Assembly (NCBI GenBank): GCA_028274465.1
Contig: CM051458.1
Span: forward strand, 51,449,253-51,513,252
Length of the DNA: 64,000 bases
DNA from: Plantago ovata
Taxonomy: Eukaryota > Streptophyta > Magnoliopsida > Lamiales > Plantaginaceae
Direction of reading: 5' to 3'
Shown here: one piece after another, positions 1 through 10,038 of the stretch
Position numbering within the stretch: the stretch's first letter is position 1
Layout of the letters: each line of letters begins with the position of its first letter
Position numbers and translations under genes: made by a program
The notes under the pieces: generated by a model
Database searches by the model: none
Told to the model about the DNA's origin: nothing
The model's input: the letters and a program-made list of their open reading frames with translations, nothing else

Positions 1-1075
1 CATCAAATTCAGTTCTTTGCTCGTGTATGAGTAACTTCTTCATACAATCTGATATATCTTCTTCATCAGGAACTCCTTGTGACTTTTCATAGAATACAAC
101 ATGCATTGATTCTTCGATCTTTTGTGCCTTTTTGTTGTAAACTCTATAAGCTTTACTATGCAAGGAGTAACCACGAAATATCGCTTCGTCTACCTTTGGT
201 TGGAATGTTCTTAAGTATTCTCTACCATTGTTAAGAACAAAGCATTTGCAACCAAATACTCTTAGATGGGTGATGTTAGGAGGTCTTCCAACAAATAATT
301 CATAGGGAGTTTTGTTGTAATCTTTAGTTATCAAACATCTATTTTGAGTATAGAAGGCGGTATTAATCGCTTCAACCCAATAAGCTTCACTTATTTCAAT
401 GTCACCAAGCATTGTTCTTGCTGCTTCCTTAAGGGTACGATTCTTCCTTTCAGCAACACCATTTTGTTATGGTGTCCTTACTGAGGATAACTGATGTTGT
501 ATGCCTTTGGAAGTGCAATACTCAGTTATGTACTGGTTTACAAACTCCGTACCATGGTCTGTTCTAATGACTTTTATCTTGTCATTTTTCATGACTTCAA
601 GCTTGTTCAGCAAGTTAGGTATTTCAGTTCTTGTTTCAGACTTGTGTTTGATAAATACTACCCAAGTGAATCTTGAATAGTCATCTACCATCACCAGACA
701 ATACTTCTTACCAGCATAGCTTGTTGAAAAAGATTCAAACAAGTCCATGTGCAAGAGTTGTAAAGGTTTTGTAGTTGTCGGTACTGCCTTGTTCTTAAAA
801 GAAGATTTGGTTTGCTTTCCTTGCTGACATGCATTGCAAACACCATCCTTCTTGAAAGTAACCTTAGGTAATCCAACTACAAGTGCCTTTTTAGACAACT
901 TATTCAGCGTCTTGAAGTTTAGGTGACTTGTTCGTTTATGCCATAACCATGCTTTTTCAGCAAGGCAATCATGATCTGAGACAAGGCATTTTTCAACGAT
1001 TGCTGAAGACCAATCTACAGTATACAAACCTCCTGATCTTCTAGCAACCAACCATAATAACCTTCTTTGACTCAA
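1..1075 (-). pseudogene. pol: Sirevirus-like Ty1/copia pol: integrase region, partial and broken
   Basis: Integrase would insert element cDNA into chromosomes. Reading on the minus strand, the pre-integrase zinc finger comes first (HKRTSHLNF, then CNACQQGK). The catalytic core follows: first Asp in LLHMDLFES, second Asp in IRTDHGTEF, and the Glu in GVAERKNR beyond a stop. A TAA stop at 467-469 cuts the frame just before the QNG motif; downstream of it the same frame stays open to the window edge (TPYELFVGRPP, VFGCKCFVLNNGREY). Reverse transcriptase would lie left of the window. The gag and LTR to its right belong to the same minus-strand element. Assignment to Ty1/copia is firm; Sirevirus assignment rests on the large gag and on LTR identity with the copy at 13476-22024. 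Confidence 0.9.
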
Positions 1076-1388
1076 AGTCTATAAGTTTACATTCATCACT
1101 TTTGATTTTGATGAAGTACCATTTATCAGCGAATTGACTCATGCTGAAAAGGTTAAACTTAAGAATTTTGACATAAAGAACTCCCGAAATGGTAATGCAT
1201 CCTAACTTCACGTCACCATAACCTTTAGTAGAACCAAAGCCTCCATCAGCAAACCTTATTGTATGACTTTTAGACCACCGTCTATACTTTATAAGGTTTT
1301 TCTTGTTGCCCATCATGTGCTTTCCACAATCACTGTCAAAGTGCCAAATTGCATTGTTTGTCTCCGTGGCTGAAGTCTGCACAATCAA
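1041..1388 (-). pseudogene. pol: Sirevirus-like pol: protease region
   Basis: This is the retroviral-type aspartic protease segment between gag and integrase, which would cleave the polyprotein. The active-site stretch reads WHFDSDCGKHMMGNK. In copia proteases this position is normally D-S-G or D-T-G, so the glycine appears replaced by Asp. Downstream residues (IRFADGGFGSTKGYGDVKLG, then SGVLYV and FNLFSMSQ) are typical of the fold. The frame differs from gag, which stops at 1400, and from the integrase frame, so expression would need frameshifting or splicing, or the copy is dead. A sequence resembling a 3' splice site lies on the minus strand at about 1377-1400. Confidence 0.8.
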
Positions 1389-1399
1389 GAGAAAACAAG

Positions 1400-3790
1400 T
1401 TAATTATCCAATATTGGATGTCCATTAACATGTTCAAGAAAGCGTCCAGTGGAAACCCAAGTCTTGAGTTTTTCAACTTTGACTTGTTTTCTACTTGCTG
1501 AGGAACTAGAAGGTTTTGAGCCGAAGGACTTTTGATTAGTGCTAATCAAATTCACTTTCTGATGTGGTGTCTTGCTCGGTTGACCTTTTTGTTGAACATA
1601 CTTTTCAGTAAGTTCTTTTCTGGCAAGGTTCCTTCTAGTCCTAGCGTTTTGAGTATTGTCATAACTCTTAGGCTTGGTTTTATTCATCGCTTTGAAGTAT
1701 CTTTGCTGACTTTGCTTATACTCATGAAAAAGTTGACTTTGCTTGGTTTTGAAACCAAGTCCACTTCTCGGAGAATGCTGAGTTTTTGTCTCAGCAACCT
1801 TACTTGATTCAGGTTTGTCAGCAAAGGTCTTCTGATTACTTTTAGTAATCTTGCCTTTTGACTTAACAAATTTCTTTTCAGCAACTTGTTTGGCGGAATG
1901 CTTTACAACATCCTTTTTCTTAACAGTTTGCTTTTCAGCAACCAGTTTTCCTTTTAAAGTCTTGTTACTTTGAGTAGCAACAACGGACTTTACGGTCGTA
2001 GGTACTTGATTGCATATTTCAGCAACCTTAGATTGACCAATCTGATAGAGTTCTGGTTGACCACTATCAGTTGCATGTACAAAGGTAATTGGTGATTTGT
2101 CTTTACTCAAGATTATTACATCATCACCTTCATACGTTGCACCTAAACCTTCTTTCTGAGATGGATCTCTCATATAAGAGTTTAGTTCAGTCAGCGTATT
2201 ACTTGCATCAACATAAGATTTGAAATTGATTTTCATCTTTTTCATTTCTTGTATTTCAGCAAGCAACTTTAGAATTGAGGACTGATACTCTTCCAATTCT
2301 ATTTCCATTTGAGAATTCTTCTCTGTAGCTTCAGCAATCAACTTCTTGAGATGCAATATTTCAACATCCTTCTTTTCTGACTCTTCTTTCAGCAAAACAT
2401 ACTTTTCAGTAGTTTGCTTGGTCAGAGTTTCAGCATTCTGTAGTTTCTCTTGCTGTTTGCTCAGAGTTTTCTCAAATCTTTCGATTTCTCCTTGAATTCT
2501 ATCAACGTCAATATCATCTTCACTTTCTGAGTCAGAGTCAGAGGTAGGACTGTTTACCTGACCGGCCATGAGGCAGAATTCGTAGTTTGACACATCTGGA
2601 TAAGCTTCCATAGCTATTCCACATACTTCCTTGCCAATCTCTACATCAAGAGTGGCTTCTTCTTCTTCAGTGTCTGAGCTCTCTACCTCACTGTCTTCAG
2701 AGCTAGTCTCAATGCACATCGCATCGATTTTTTCTTGAAGCTTTTTCTTTTCTTCAGCAATAAAAGCCCTTTTGAACTTCTTCTTCTTTTCAGCAGATTT
2801 ACCTTTCAGCAAAGGACAATTTTCTTTGAAGTGTCCAGGCTTTTTGCAATAAAAGCAGAGATCATTGCCAACTGCTGGTTCTTCGGAAGAATTTGCTTGC
2901 TGAGCTTGCTTGTTCCGCGAGCTAGCCTCATTCTTGTATTTGTGGTAGTTGTTACCAAGATGCTTTTTCAGCTTCTCTTTTGCTTTTCGCCTTTCAAGTT
3001 CCTTACTGATGAATTTCTTCATGTTTTTAACAACTAAAGCATTTTCATCAGCAGACTCTTTATCATTCTTCTTTTCAGAAGATGACGGCTTTGCAGCAAG
3101 AGCAATGTTTTGCGATTTTTTTTCAGCAAATACATTTTCTCTTTGCTTTGTCTCGTAGTTGACAGTAGCAAGATGAGAGAACAACTCTGTAGGTGTGATA
3201 TTTGGCATTCCTTTGTTCAGACTTCTAATAATGGTTTTCACCTTCTCAGAATCTGAATAGAGATTTCCAACTCCTAAGGCAGCCATCTCACTTACTAGAG
3301 TTGTGAATCTGAAATCCAAGTCTTCCAGTGACTCATTTGTACCTTGTTTAAAGTTTGGGAACTTTAACTTAAGTACTTCAAGTTTGTTTTCCTTTGTTTT
3401 ATCAGATCCAACACAAAGATCTTGCACCATTTTCCAAGCTTCCATAGCAGTTTTGGCACCCCACAGTTTGCACTGTATAGTGTCCGGAGTTGATCGAATG
3501 ATGATGTTTCTTGCTTGGCCATCAAGACGGAATCTTTTGGCTTCGTCGGAAGTCCATTCCTCTCTTGGTTTTGGAACGGCGGTATCAACCGGTTCTCCTA
3601 AGATAGTTTCCTTTCTAGCAGTATCTGTGGTTTGGTGAGGAAAGCTTCTCTCAAGTTTAGTGATCTTGATAGGTCCATCATTTATGACAGTAACCATTTC
3701 ATCACTAATGGCCTCAAGATGTAGCATCATGTTGTTTCGCCATTTTTCATAGTTTTCCAGCTTCAGCAAGGGAGCGTCTCCTAAAGACAT
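1400..3790 (-). CDS. gag: Sirevirus-like Gag (796 aa, open)
   Basis: Gag would form the cytoplasmic virus-like particle and bind the element RNA. The N-terminus (LENYEKWRNNMMLHLE, about residues 11-26) and the following helical part (AWKMVQDLCVG, then ESLEDLDFRFTTLV, about 118-170) match the copia gag core. A CCHC knuckle, CFYCKKPGHFKENC, lies at residues 312-325. An acidic stretch follows, then a long predicted coiled coil at about 430-530, then a Lys-rich C-terminus. At 796 residues it is far longer than most copia Gags, and the extended tail fits Sireviruses. No stop interrupts it, so this is the best-preserved gene of the element. The start ATG lies about 100 bp from the primer binding site. 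Confidence 0.9.
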   Translation of the reverse strand: MSLGDAPLLKLENYEKWRNNMMLHLEAISDEMVTVINDGPIKITKLERSFPHQTTDTARKETILGEPVDTAVPKPREEWTSDEAKRFRLDGQARNIIIRSTPDTIQCKLWGAKTAMEAWKMVQDLCVGSDKTKENKLEVLKLKFPNFKQGTNESLEDLDFRFTTLVSEMAALGVGNLYSDSEKVKTIIRSLNKGMPNITPTELFSHLATVNYETKQRENVFAEKKSQNIALAAKPSSSEKKNDKESADENALVVKNMKKFISKELERRKAKEKLKKHLGNNYHKYKNEASSRNKQAQQANSSEEPAVGNDLCFYCKKPGHFKENCPLLKGKSAEKKKKFKRAFIAEEKKKLQEKIDAMCIETSSEDSEVESSDTEEEEATLDVEIGKEVCGIAMEAYPDVSNYEFCLMAGQVNSPTSDSDSESEDDIDVDRIQGEIERFEKTLSKQQEKLQNAETLTKQTTEKYVLLKEESEKKDVEILHLKKLIAEATEKNSQMEIELEEYQSSILKLLAEIQEMKKMKINFKSYVDASNTLTELNSYMRDPSQKEGLGATYEGDDVIILSKDKSPITFVHATDSGQPELYQIGQSKVAEICNQVPTTVKSVVATQSNKTLKGKLVAEKQTVKKKDVVKHSAKQVAEKKFVKSKGKITKSNQKTFADKPESSKVAETKTQHSPRSGLGFKTKQSQLFHEYKQSQQRYFKAMNKTKPKSYDNTQNARTRRNLARKELTEKYVQQKGQPSKTPHQKVNLISTNQKSFGSKPSSSSASRKQVKVEKLKTWVSTGRFLEHVNGHPILDN

Positions 3791-3888
3791 CCTGTCAGCA
3801 AAAGACTACCAAACTGATCAAGTGAGAGTGATTTACGGAAAGCACCTAAGGGGATCTAGGTTCAGTGCTGAAGGTTAAAGAACCTCCA

Positions 3889-3900
3889 GCTCTGATACCA
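3889..3900 (-). promoter_or_regulatory. Primer binding site, initiator-Met tRNA
   Basis: On the minus strand this reads TGGTATCAGAGC, complementary to the 3' end of plant initiator methionine tRNA. It lies two bases inside the 5' LTR, where minus-strand cDNA synthesis would start. Confidence 0.9.
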
Positions 3901-3902
3901 CT

Positions 3903-4631
3903 TGTTGGTCCCATTAAACAATAAGAAAAGACTAGAGGGGGGGGGGGTGAATAGTCTTTTCAAACTTTCGTCGTTTAAAAACTTTCTCAGCAAGTGCTTA
4001 TTACTTTTCAGTAATGAGTTTGCTGATACTTAACTTTCTCAGCAAGTACTAGTTACTTTTCAGTAACGAGTTTTACTGGTACTTTAAAAACAGAGTGCGG
4101 AAGTCTTTATACAATAAGTGCTTTTCAGAGAGTGCTAGTTTCAGCAAGTGAGCAGAGTCACAGTGTACAAACAGTTAAGCTTGCTGTAAACTAAATGCGG
4201 TAAAGTAAATCACACAAACACTTTTATAGTGGTATCTGAGAGTGGCGTAATCTCTCAACTAATCCACTTTGTCCTTTCTAGGACTGAATCCACTAAGATA
4301 AGCTTGAGGTTCCTTACAACACCTATCTATAATGATTCTTCAGAAACCAAAGCACACTTGCTTCGTTTCCAACCTAACTAGAGAACGAAACCTTGTTCTC
4401 CACCAAACTTGGGACACTTAATCAGCAAAGCTATGCTTGATTAATTCCCCCTGAATTTCACGCCTGAAAAAGGGTGTTTATCAGTTAGAGAGGTTTGGGA
4501 TGAGATGACTTGAATATAACTTATTCAGCTATAACAAGTTATCTAAAGAAACACAACTTGGAATACTTTTCAGTAAACAAGTTAAGTTGTTTCTGGTGTC
4601 AAGACTTGTTCTTGTTCGAAAGAAAGAACAC
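3903..4631 (-). repeat. Sirevirus-like 5' LTR, truncated
   Basis: The inner end, TGTTGGTCCC on the plus strand, abuts the primer binding site. The sequence matches 21299-22024 in opposite orientation, including a homopolymer G/C tract (3937-3948 here). The complete LTR is about 1674 bp, so only the inner 729 bp are present. It is cut at 4631, where a family A gypsy LTR begins. The missing outer part is not found on the far side of that LTR. Confidence 0.88.
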
Positions 4632-5833
4632 TGATGAACCGGAATTTGTCAGATTCTAATTGATCAAATAAATTTGTATTTAGCCAAAGGCAATTCACAA
4701 CTACAACGAAAACCGTAGTGTAGCAGTAAAATAACCTCGAGTGTCGATCTCTAAGGACTATAACTAGCTTTATCTAATCTAACTTAAACTATAAAATCAA
4801 CAGACGACTTAGCAAATGTTTTTCTTATCAGATAATGGAGGTTAGTGATAGTATGATCATTCAAAGCATAGTGGGTTAATAATCATGCATGAAGTACCCG
4901 ATCGTTTTGCATAGAGATCTTTGATCAATGAATTGTCCAATGTGTTCCGTTAATATTCAACACTACGAAGATAGAGGCTTAGATAGATTAAAGAAATAAA
5001 GCAATAACTCAAAGTCTGATTCGCTTTACCGCCATCAGCATAATTATTAACCCTTCGCTAAGAAATCACATACTATCACCAACGATAAATTTAGCTACTC
5101 ATAGATGGCATGCAATCAACAGAAATCATAGCAAGATTGAATGAAAACATGTTGAAAGGTAAATAAATATGAATAGAAAATAATTGCAAGATACCATGTT
5201 ACCGAAGATTGTCAATCTCCGAAGAATCGTGATCTCAGAAGCTCCAAAACGATAAGAAAAAGTGTCTCCTAAGCTAAGAATTCCCAGAACAGGCTCTGGA
5301 GAATTCTCCCCTAAAACGAATGAGAAAGGTGAGAGAAAAGGTCTGAGAAAGTATGAAAAACGGAGAAAATTGTGCAACTATATATAGAGGTTCGGCAGGC
5401 GTGGGGCGAGTCGCCCCACACACCGGGCGAATCGCCTGGTGTGGGGCGAACCGCCCCACGTCCCGGGCGAATCGCCCGGGACCTCCAGTCGGCAGGAAAC
5501 GCGTTTTCGATGCATTTTTGGATTTCTTTTCCTTTTCGGACTCGGTTTTTGCCTTCTAGTGATCTTTTAGCCTTCAGACTCGACCCCTAGACTTCAAATC
5601 CTATCCGGAATCTTCTAGATACTCCAAAAATTCCTTAGGAACACCAATTCCTCATCGACTTCAATATAATTGCCCGGAAAACCTCGTTTTCACCCAAAAC
5701 CTGTAAAATACAAACTAAAGGGAAACGTGACACTATTCTAATAAAATGCACTAAAATATAGCTAAATTATCATAGAGGATAGCTAAATTTGTGAAAAAAG
5801 ACTCGAATGAAAGTGTAAAATACACGTTCATCA
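4632..5833 (-). mobile_element. Gypsy family A 3' LTR (minus strand)
   Basis: The LTR ends are TGATGAA and TTCATCA. On the minus strand it begins TGATGAACGTG and ends CGGTTCATCA. It is 1202 bp. The polypurine tract (TTTGGGGAG on the minus strand) immediately follows at 5834 on the plus strand, so this is the 3' LTR of a minus-strand element. A TATATATA box lies at 5379-5386 with a palindrome array just upstream of it in the transcribed sense. Confidence 0.9.
5401..5481 (-). repeat. Array of four GC-rich palindromes in LTR promoter
   Basis: Four palindromes of about 19-21 bp lie almost end to end: 5401-5419, 5422-5440, 5441-5459 and 5461-5481. Each has a GCG-N3-CGC core, and the outer arms alternate between GTGGGG/CCCCAC and CCGGG-type pairs while staying complementary. 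The array ends about 15 bp upstream of the TATA box. Related arrays of one to five units occur at the same place in the other family A LTRs. Confidence 0.85.
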
Positions 5834-6705
5834 AACTCCCCAAACCGAACCTTTGCTTGTCCTCAAGCAACTAAGCTAGACTCTAATGCAAAAAACAATG
5901 CAACACAAGGAGTCTCATGCCAAATGAAATGAACTAATCTATTGAATCTATCAAAAAACATATGAACAAAAACCATACAAATCATAACATGAATATAGGT
6001 TGATGAATGCCTCGATTGACTCATACACATTCACATAAGCACTTTTGTCAAGCAAGATAGTCTCTCGTAACATTCTCTACCTGGACCTAGTCAGTGACGA
6101 CGTAATGAAGCATGCTAAAATATGAATGGTTGTCCCGTGCCTATGAAACTGAGGACTTACTACTGTTCACCAAGTTAAGACTTTTCCTCAAAGAGGCCGA
6201 ACCAATACTGGTTCTCATCAAACGAAGGAGGGTTCACTAAAAAATATAACACTCCCCTATTCTACCCATCTCTCAAGCAAAGCCTTACGCTATTCACCAC
6301 TTCCTGAATGGCAGGACGAGGGTGGTCTAGAATAGATGACTCTCAAACAAAAAGACAAAAATTACAACACGATTACGAACATTACAAAAATTGAAAATGA
6401 GACAATACTTTGCTAAACTGCTTTTGGCTCTTTCTTATTTGGACCCTTCTTTGCTTTTTTGGGGTCTTTTCTTTTTTCTTTTTTTTCTTTTCCAGATTTT
6501 TTCCTTTTTTTTTCTGGATTTTTTTCTTTTCTTTTCTTTTTTTTCGATTTTTTTAGCCAGCAGTAGCACAACAAAAATGACACACAAACGGCCTCCCCAA
6601 ACCTATTCGAAAGAATAGGTTGGAGTACAAACTTTATGAAAAAAGAAAAAATAAAATCACAATACACACTAAAAAATTGAAAAACAAGTCTAATGATAGC
6701 GAAAC
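5834..6705 (-). mobile_element. Gypsy family A internal 3' region (minus strand)
   Basis: This is non-coding sequence between the second ORF and the 3' LTR. From the LTR inward it holds the polypurine tract and the conserved GCTTG-AGGA-CAAGC hairpin (5834-5870), about 500 bp without coding signal, a long pyrimidine-rich tract (6430-6560, purine-rich on the sense strand), and an AACCTATTC hairpin near 6597-6620. The same order is found on the plus strand at 22225-23157 and 25260-26206. A solo LTR interrupts it at 6706. Confidence 0.8.
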
Positions 6706-7903
6706 TGATGAACTGGTTTGTCAACCTCAATTAATCAAATAAATTTGTATTAAGCCAAAGGCAATTCACAACTACAACGAAAACCGTAGTGTAGTAGTAA
6801 ATAACCTCGAGTGGTCGATCTCGAAGGACTATAACTAGCTTTATCTAATCTAACTTAAGAATATAAAATCAACAGACGACTTAGCAAAGGTTTTTCTTAA
6901 CAGATAATGGAGATTGGTGATAGTATGGTCATTCAAAGCATAGCAGGTTAATAATCATGCATGAAGTCCCCGGTTTTGCATAGAGATCTTTGATCAATGA
7001 ATTGTCCAATTGTGTTTCCGTAATTATTCAACACTACGAAGATAGAAGTTTTAGATAGATCAAAGAAATAAAGCAATAACTCAAGGTATAATGCGCGATA
7101 TAGCCATTAGCATAATTATTAAACCTTCGCTAAGAAATCACATACTATCACCAATGAGAAGTTTAGCTACTCATAGATGTCATGCAATCAACAGAAATCA
7201 TAGCAAGATTGAATGAAAACATGTTGAAAGATATATAAATATAAATAGAAAAACTGTAAGATACAATCTTACCGAAGGTTGTCAATCTCCAAAGAATCGC
7301 GATCTTACAAGCTCCAAAACGCTATGAAAAAGTATCTCCTAAGCTAAGAATCCCCAGAACAGGCTCTGGAGAATTCCTACCTAAAATTAATGAGAAAGGT
7401 GAGAGAAAAGGTCTGAGAAAGTATGAAAAACGGAGAAAACTGAGCAACTATATATAGTGGTTCGGCAGGTGTGGGGCGAGTCGCCCCACACACCGGGCGA
7501 TTCGCCTGGTGTGGGGCGATTCGCCCCATGTCCCGGGCGACTCGCCCGGGAGGTTCTGACGGCCATATACGCGTTTTCGACGCATTTTTGGATTTCTTCT
7601 CCTTTTCGGACTCGGTTTTTGCCTTCTAGTGACCTTTTAGCCTTCAGACTCGACCCCTAGACTTCAAATCCTATCCGGAATCTTCTGGATACTCCAAATA
7701 GTCCTTCGGAACACCAATTCCTTGTCTACTTCAATATAATTGCCCGGAAAACCTCGTTTTTCACTCAAAACCTGTAAAATACAAACTAAAGGGAAACGTG
7801 ACACTATTCTAATAAAATGCACTAAAATATAGCTAAATTAACATAGAGGATAGCTAAATTGGTGAAAAAGACTCAAATGAAAGTGTAAAATACACATTCA
7901 TCA
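6706..7903 (-). mobile_element. Solo LTR of gypsy family A with target-site duplication
   Basis: A complete 1198-bp LTR sits inside the 3' region of another family A element. The flanks are GAAAC (6701-6705) and GTAAC (7904-7908), a 5-bp target-site duplication with one mismatch; related elements show the original site as GTAAC. No internal sequence is present, so it arose by recombination between two LTRs. It carries a TATATATA box near 7449-7456 and four palindromes at 7471-7551. Confidence 0.9.
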
Positions 7904-8623
7904 GTAACCCCCTCCCCAAACCTATTCGAAAGAATATGTTGTAAACAAAGGATCACACAATCTCACACTACCTCCTTCCTAGGCATTTAGCAATCTCAAA
8001 GCAAGGTGAAGACTTGTTGCCTCTTAGGTACATAATTACTCGGGAAAACAACCATAAGACCCTAACATGCATCATCCTATTATAAAGGCCTTCGTGAACC
8101 GCAGTAGAGAAAACACCACTAAGTGATGTCGAGACTACCAAGCTTAACTAAGTGCAATACATAAATGTGACAAGCCAAGCGAGAAAAACCTCAAACATAT
8201 TCATAGAGACGAAACGCATGGTCAAAGGTCATAACTAGTTAATCTACCCAGTAAAAAAGTTCAAAATATTTGGCAATAAACTCCACACAAAACATGCAAA
8301 ACTAGAATAGAATGAATGTAGTGTATGCAACTAAATACTAAGAAAACGGTAAACGTGCAAATGCAAACAAAATATAAGATACCATACTCAACATGCAAAA
8401 GCCAAACAATACTAACATCATGGTTCACATCCCATTCCCCCCTCATGAAACTCAAGCTAGTCCCTATCAATAAGAGAATGAGAAAATAAAAAGTGATACT
8501 AGATGTTACCGAATGGTTTGGCCTCGGTCAGCTGAGTATTCAAGAATGGACTTCTGATTCAAGAGTACCTCCCCACGGTGGCCGCCATTCTCTTGGTCCG
8601 ATGTAGCAAAAAGACCTAGGAAG
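7904..8623 (-). mobile_element. Gypsy family A internal 3' region, continued, with ORF2 tail
   Basis: This continues the interrupted minus-strand element. Near 7920-7945 is a decayed AACCTATTC hairpin. At about 8430-8470 lies a GCTAG-type hairpin next to a G-rich tract (minus strand), which resembles a second polypurine tract. On the minus strand at about 8555-8623 is the short end of the second ORF. The motif that follows the ORF in other copies (CAGCTGACCGAGGCCAAACC on the minus strand) is at about 8515-8534. The element is cut at 8623. Confidence 0.75.
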
Positions 8624-9892
8624 TGATGAATGTGTATTTTACACTTTCATTCGAGTCTTTTTCACCTATTTTAGCTATCCTCTATGTTAATTTAGCTATA
8701 TTTTAATGCATTTTATTAAAATAGTGTCACGTTTCCCTTTAGATTTTATATTACAGGTTTTGGTTGAAATTCGAAGATTTCCGGGCAAATATATTGAAGT
8801 TGACAAGGAATTGGTGTTCCAGAAGCCTATTTGGAGTATCTGAAGGTTTCCGATAGGATTTGGAGTCTAGGGGCCGAATCTGGAAGTTAGAAGGCTACTA
8901 GAAGTCAGAAACCGAGTCCGAAAAGGGGAAGAAATCCAAAAACGCGTCGAAAACGCGGAATTCCGCGAGAAATTCTCTGGGGCGAACCGCCCCAGAGGTG
9001 GGGCGAACCGCCCCACAGTAATTCGAAGCCTATATATAGTTGCTCAGTTTTCTCCGAAAATCATATCTTTCCAGACCTACTTTCTCACCTCTCTCTGTAG
9101 TTTTAGGTAGGGACTTCCCAGAGCCTGTTCTGGGGGTCCGTAGCTTAGGGGATACTTTTTCATAGCGGATTGGAGCTCGTAGGATCGCAATTCTTCGGAG
9201 ATTGACAACCTTCGGTAACTTGTATCTTACAGTTTAATCTACTTATTTTATATATCTTTCAATATGTTTTCTTCTATGATTTCTGTTGATTGCATGCCTA
9301 TTATGAGTAGCTAAACTTATCGTTGGTGGTAGTATGTGAATTCTTAGTGAAGGGAAGATAATCATGCTAATGGCTATATCGCGCATTATACTCCGTGTCA
9401 TTGCTTTATTTCGTTGATCAGGCACAGCCTAAATTCTCGTATGTTGTATTAATTATTTTGCACAATTGGACACTTGTCGACCTGTGTGCGAGTTTATCTT
9501 CGTAGTGTTGAATAATTACGGAACACAATAGGACAATAGTGATTGACTTGTGAGACCAGTTATCTTCGTAGTGCTTAATAATTGCAACAGGACACTAGAT
9601 TGATTCAAAGATCTCTATGCAAGACCGAGGAATTTATGCATGATTATTGACCCGTTATGCTTTGAAGGATCATACTATCACCAATCTCCATTATCTGTTA
9701 GAAAAACCCCTTTGCTATCTGTTTGCTGTTTATATTCTCTTATTTAATAGATAAAGCTAGTTATAGTCCTGAGAGAACGACACTCGAGTCATTCTACTGC
9801 TACACTACGGTTTTCGTTGTAGTTGTGGATTGCCTTTGGATAATTACAAATATTATTTGCTGAATTAGAATCTGACAAATTTCGGTTCATCA
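8624..9892 (+). mobile_element. Gypsy family A 5' LTR
   Basis: This 1269-bp LTR runs from TGATGAATG to CGGTTCATCA and is followed directly by the Asp-tRNA primer binding site, so it is a 5' LTR. Two palindromes lie at 8975-9016, a TATATATAG box at 9031-9039, and a CGCGGAATTCCGCG palindrome at 8954-8967. Diverged copies of a unit containing TTATCTTCGTAGTG lie at about 9490-9600. The 5-bp flank GGAAG does not match the flank of the next plus-strand LTR (TTCTA after 24461). Confidence 0.92.
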
Positions 9893-9895
9893 AAT

Positions 9896-9912
9896 TGGCG
9901 CCGTTGCCGGGG
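9896..9912 (+). promoter_or_regulatory. Primer binding site, Asp tRNA
   Basis: TGGCGCCGTTGCCGGGG is complementary to the 3' end of plant aspartate tRNA. This primer is the usual one for Athila-type Ty3/gypsy elements. It begins three bases inside the LTR. Confidence 0.9.
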
Positions 9913-10038
9913 ACTATACTCCTTTTTTCTATTTAATTTGTTTATATTTTCAGCTTTAGATTCCTAATTCTACTAGTTTTAGTTTTCCTTTTTTTTTCTC
10001 TCTCTGATACTGCTTTCCTAGTCTGTTACAGATAGTGT

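Noticed and set aside
9243..9425. A 60-codon antisense ORF repeated in family A LTRs (also 26889-27071 and 50157-50339)
   Set aside because: It recurs because the LTR recurs. It is antisense to the element, broken in other LTRs and has no recognisable domain.
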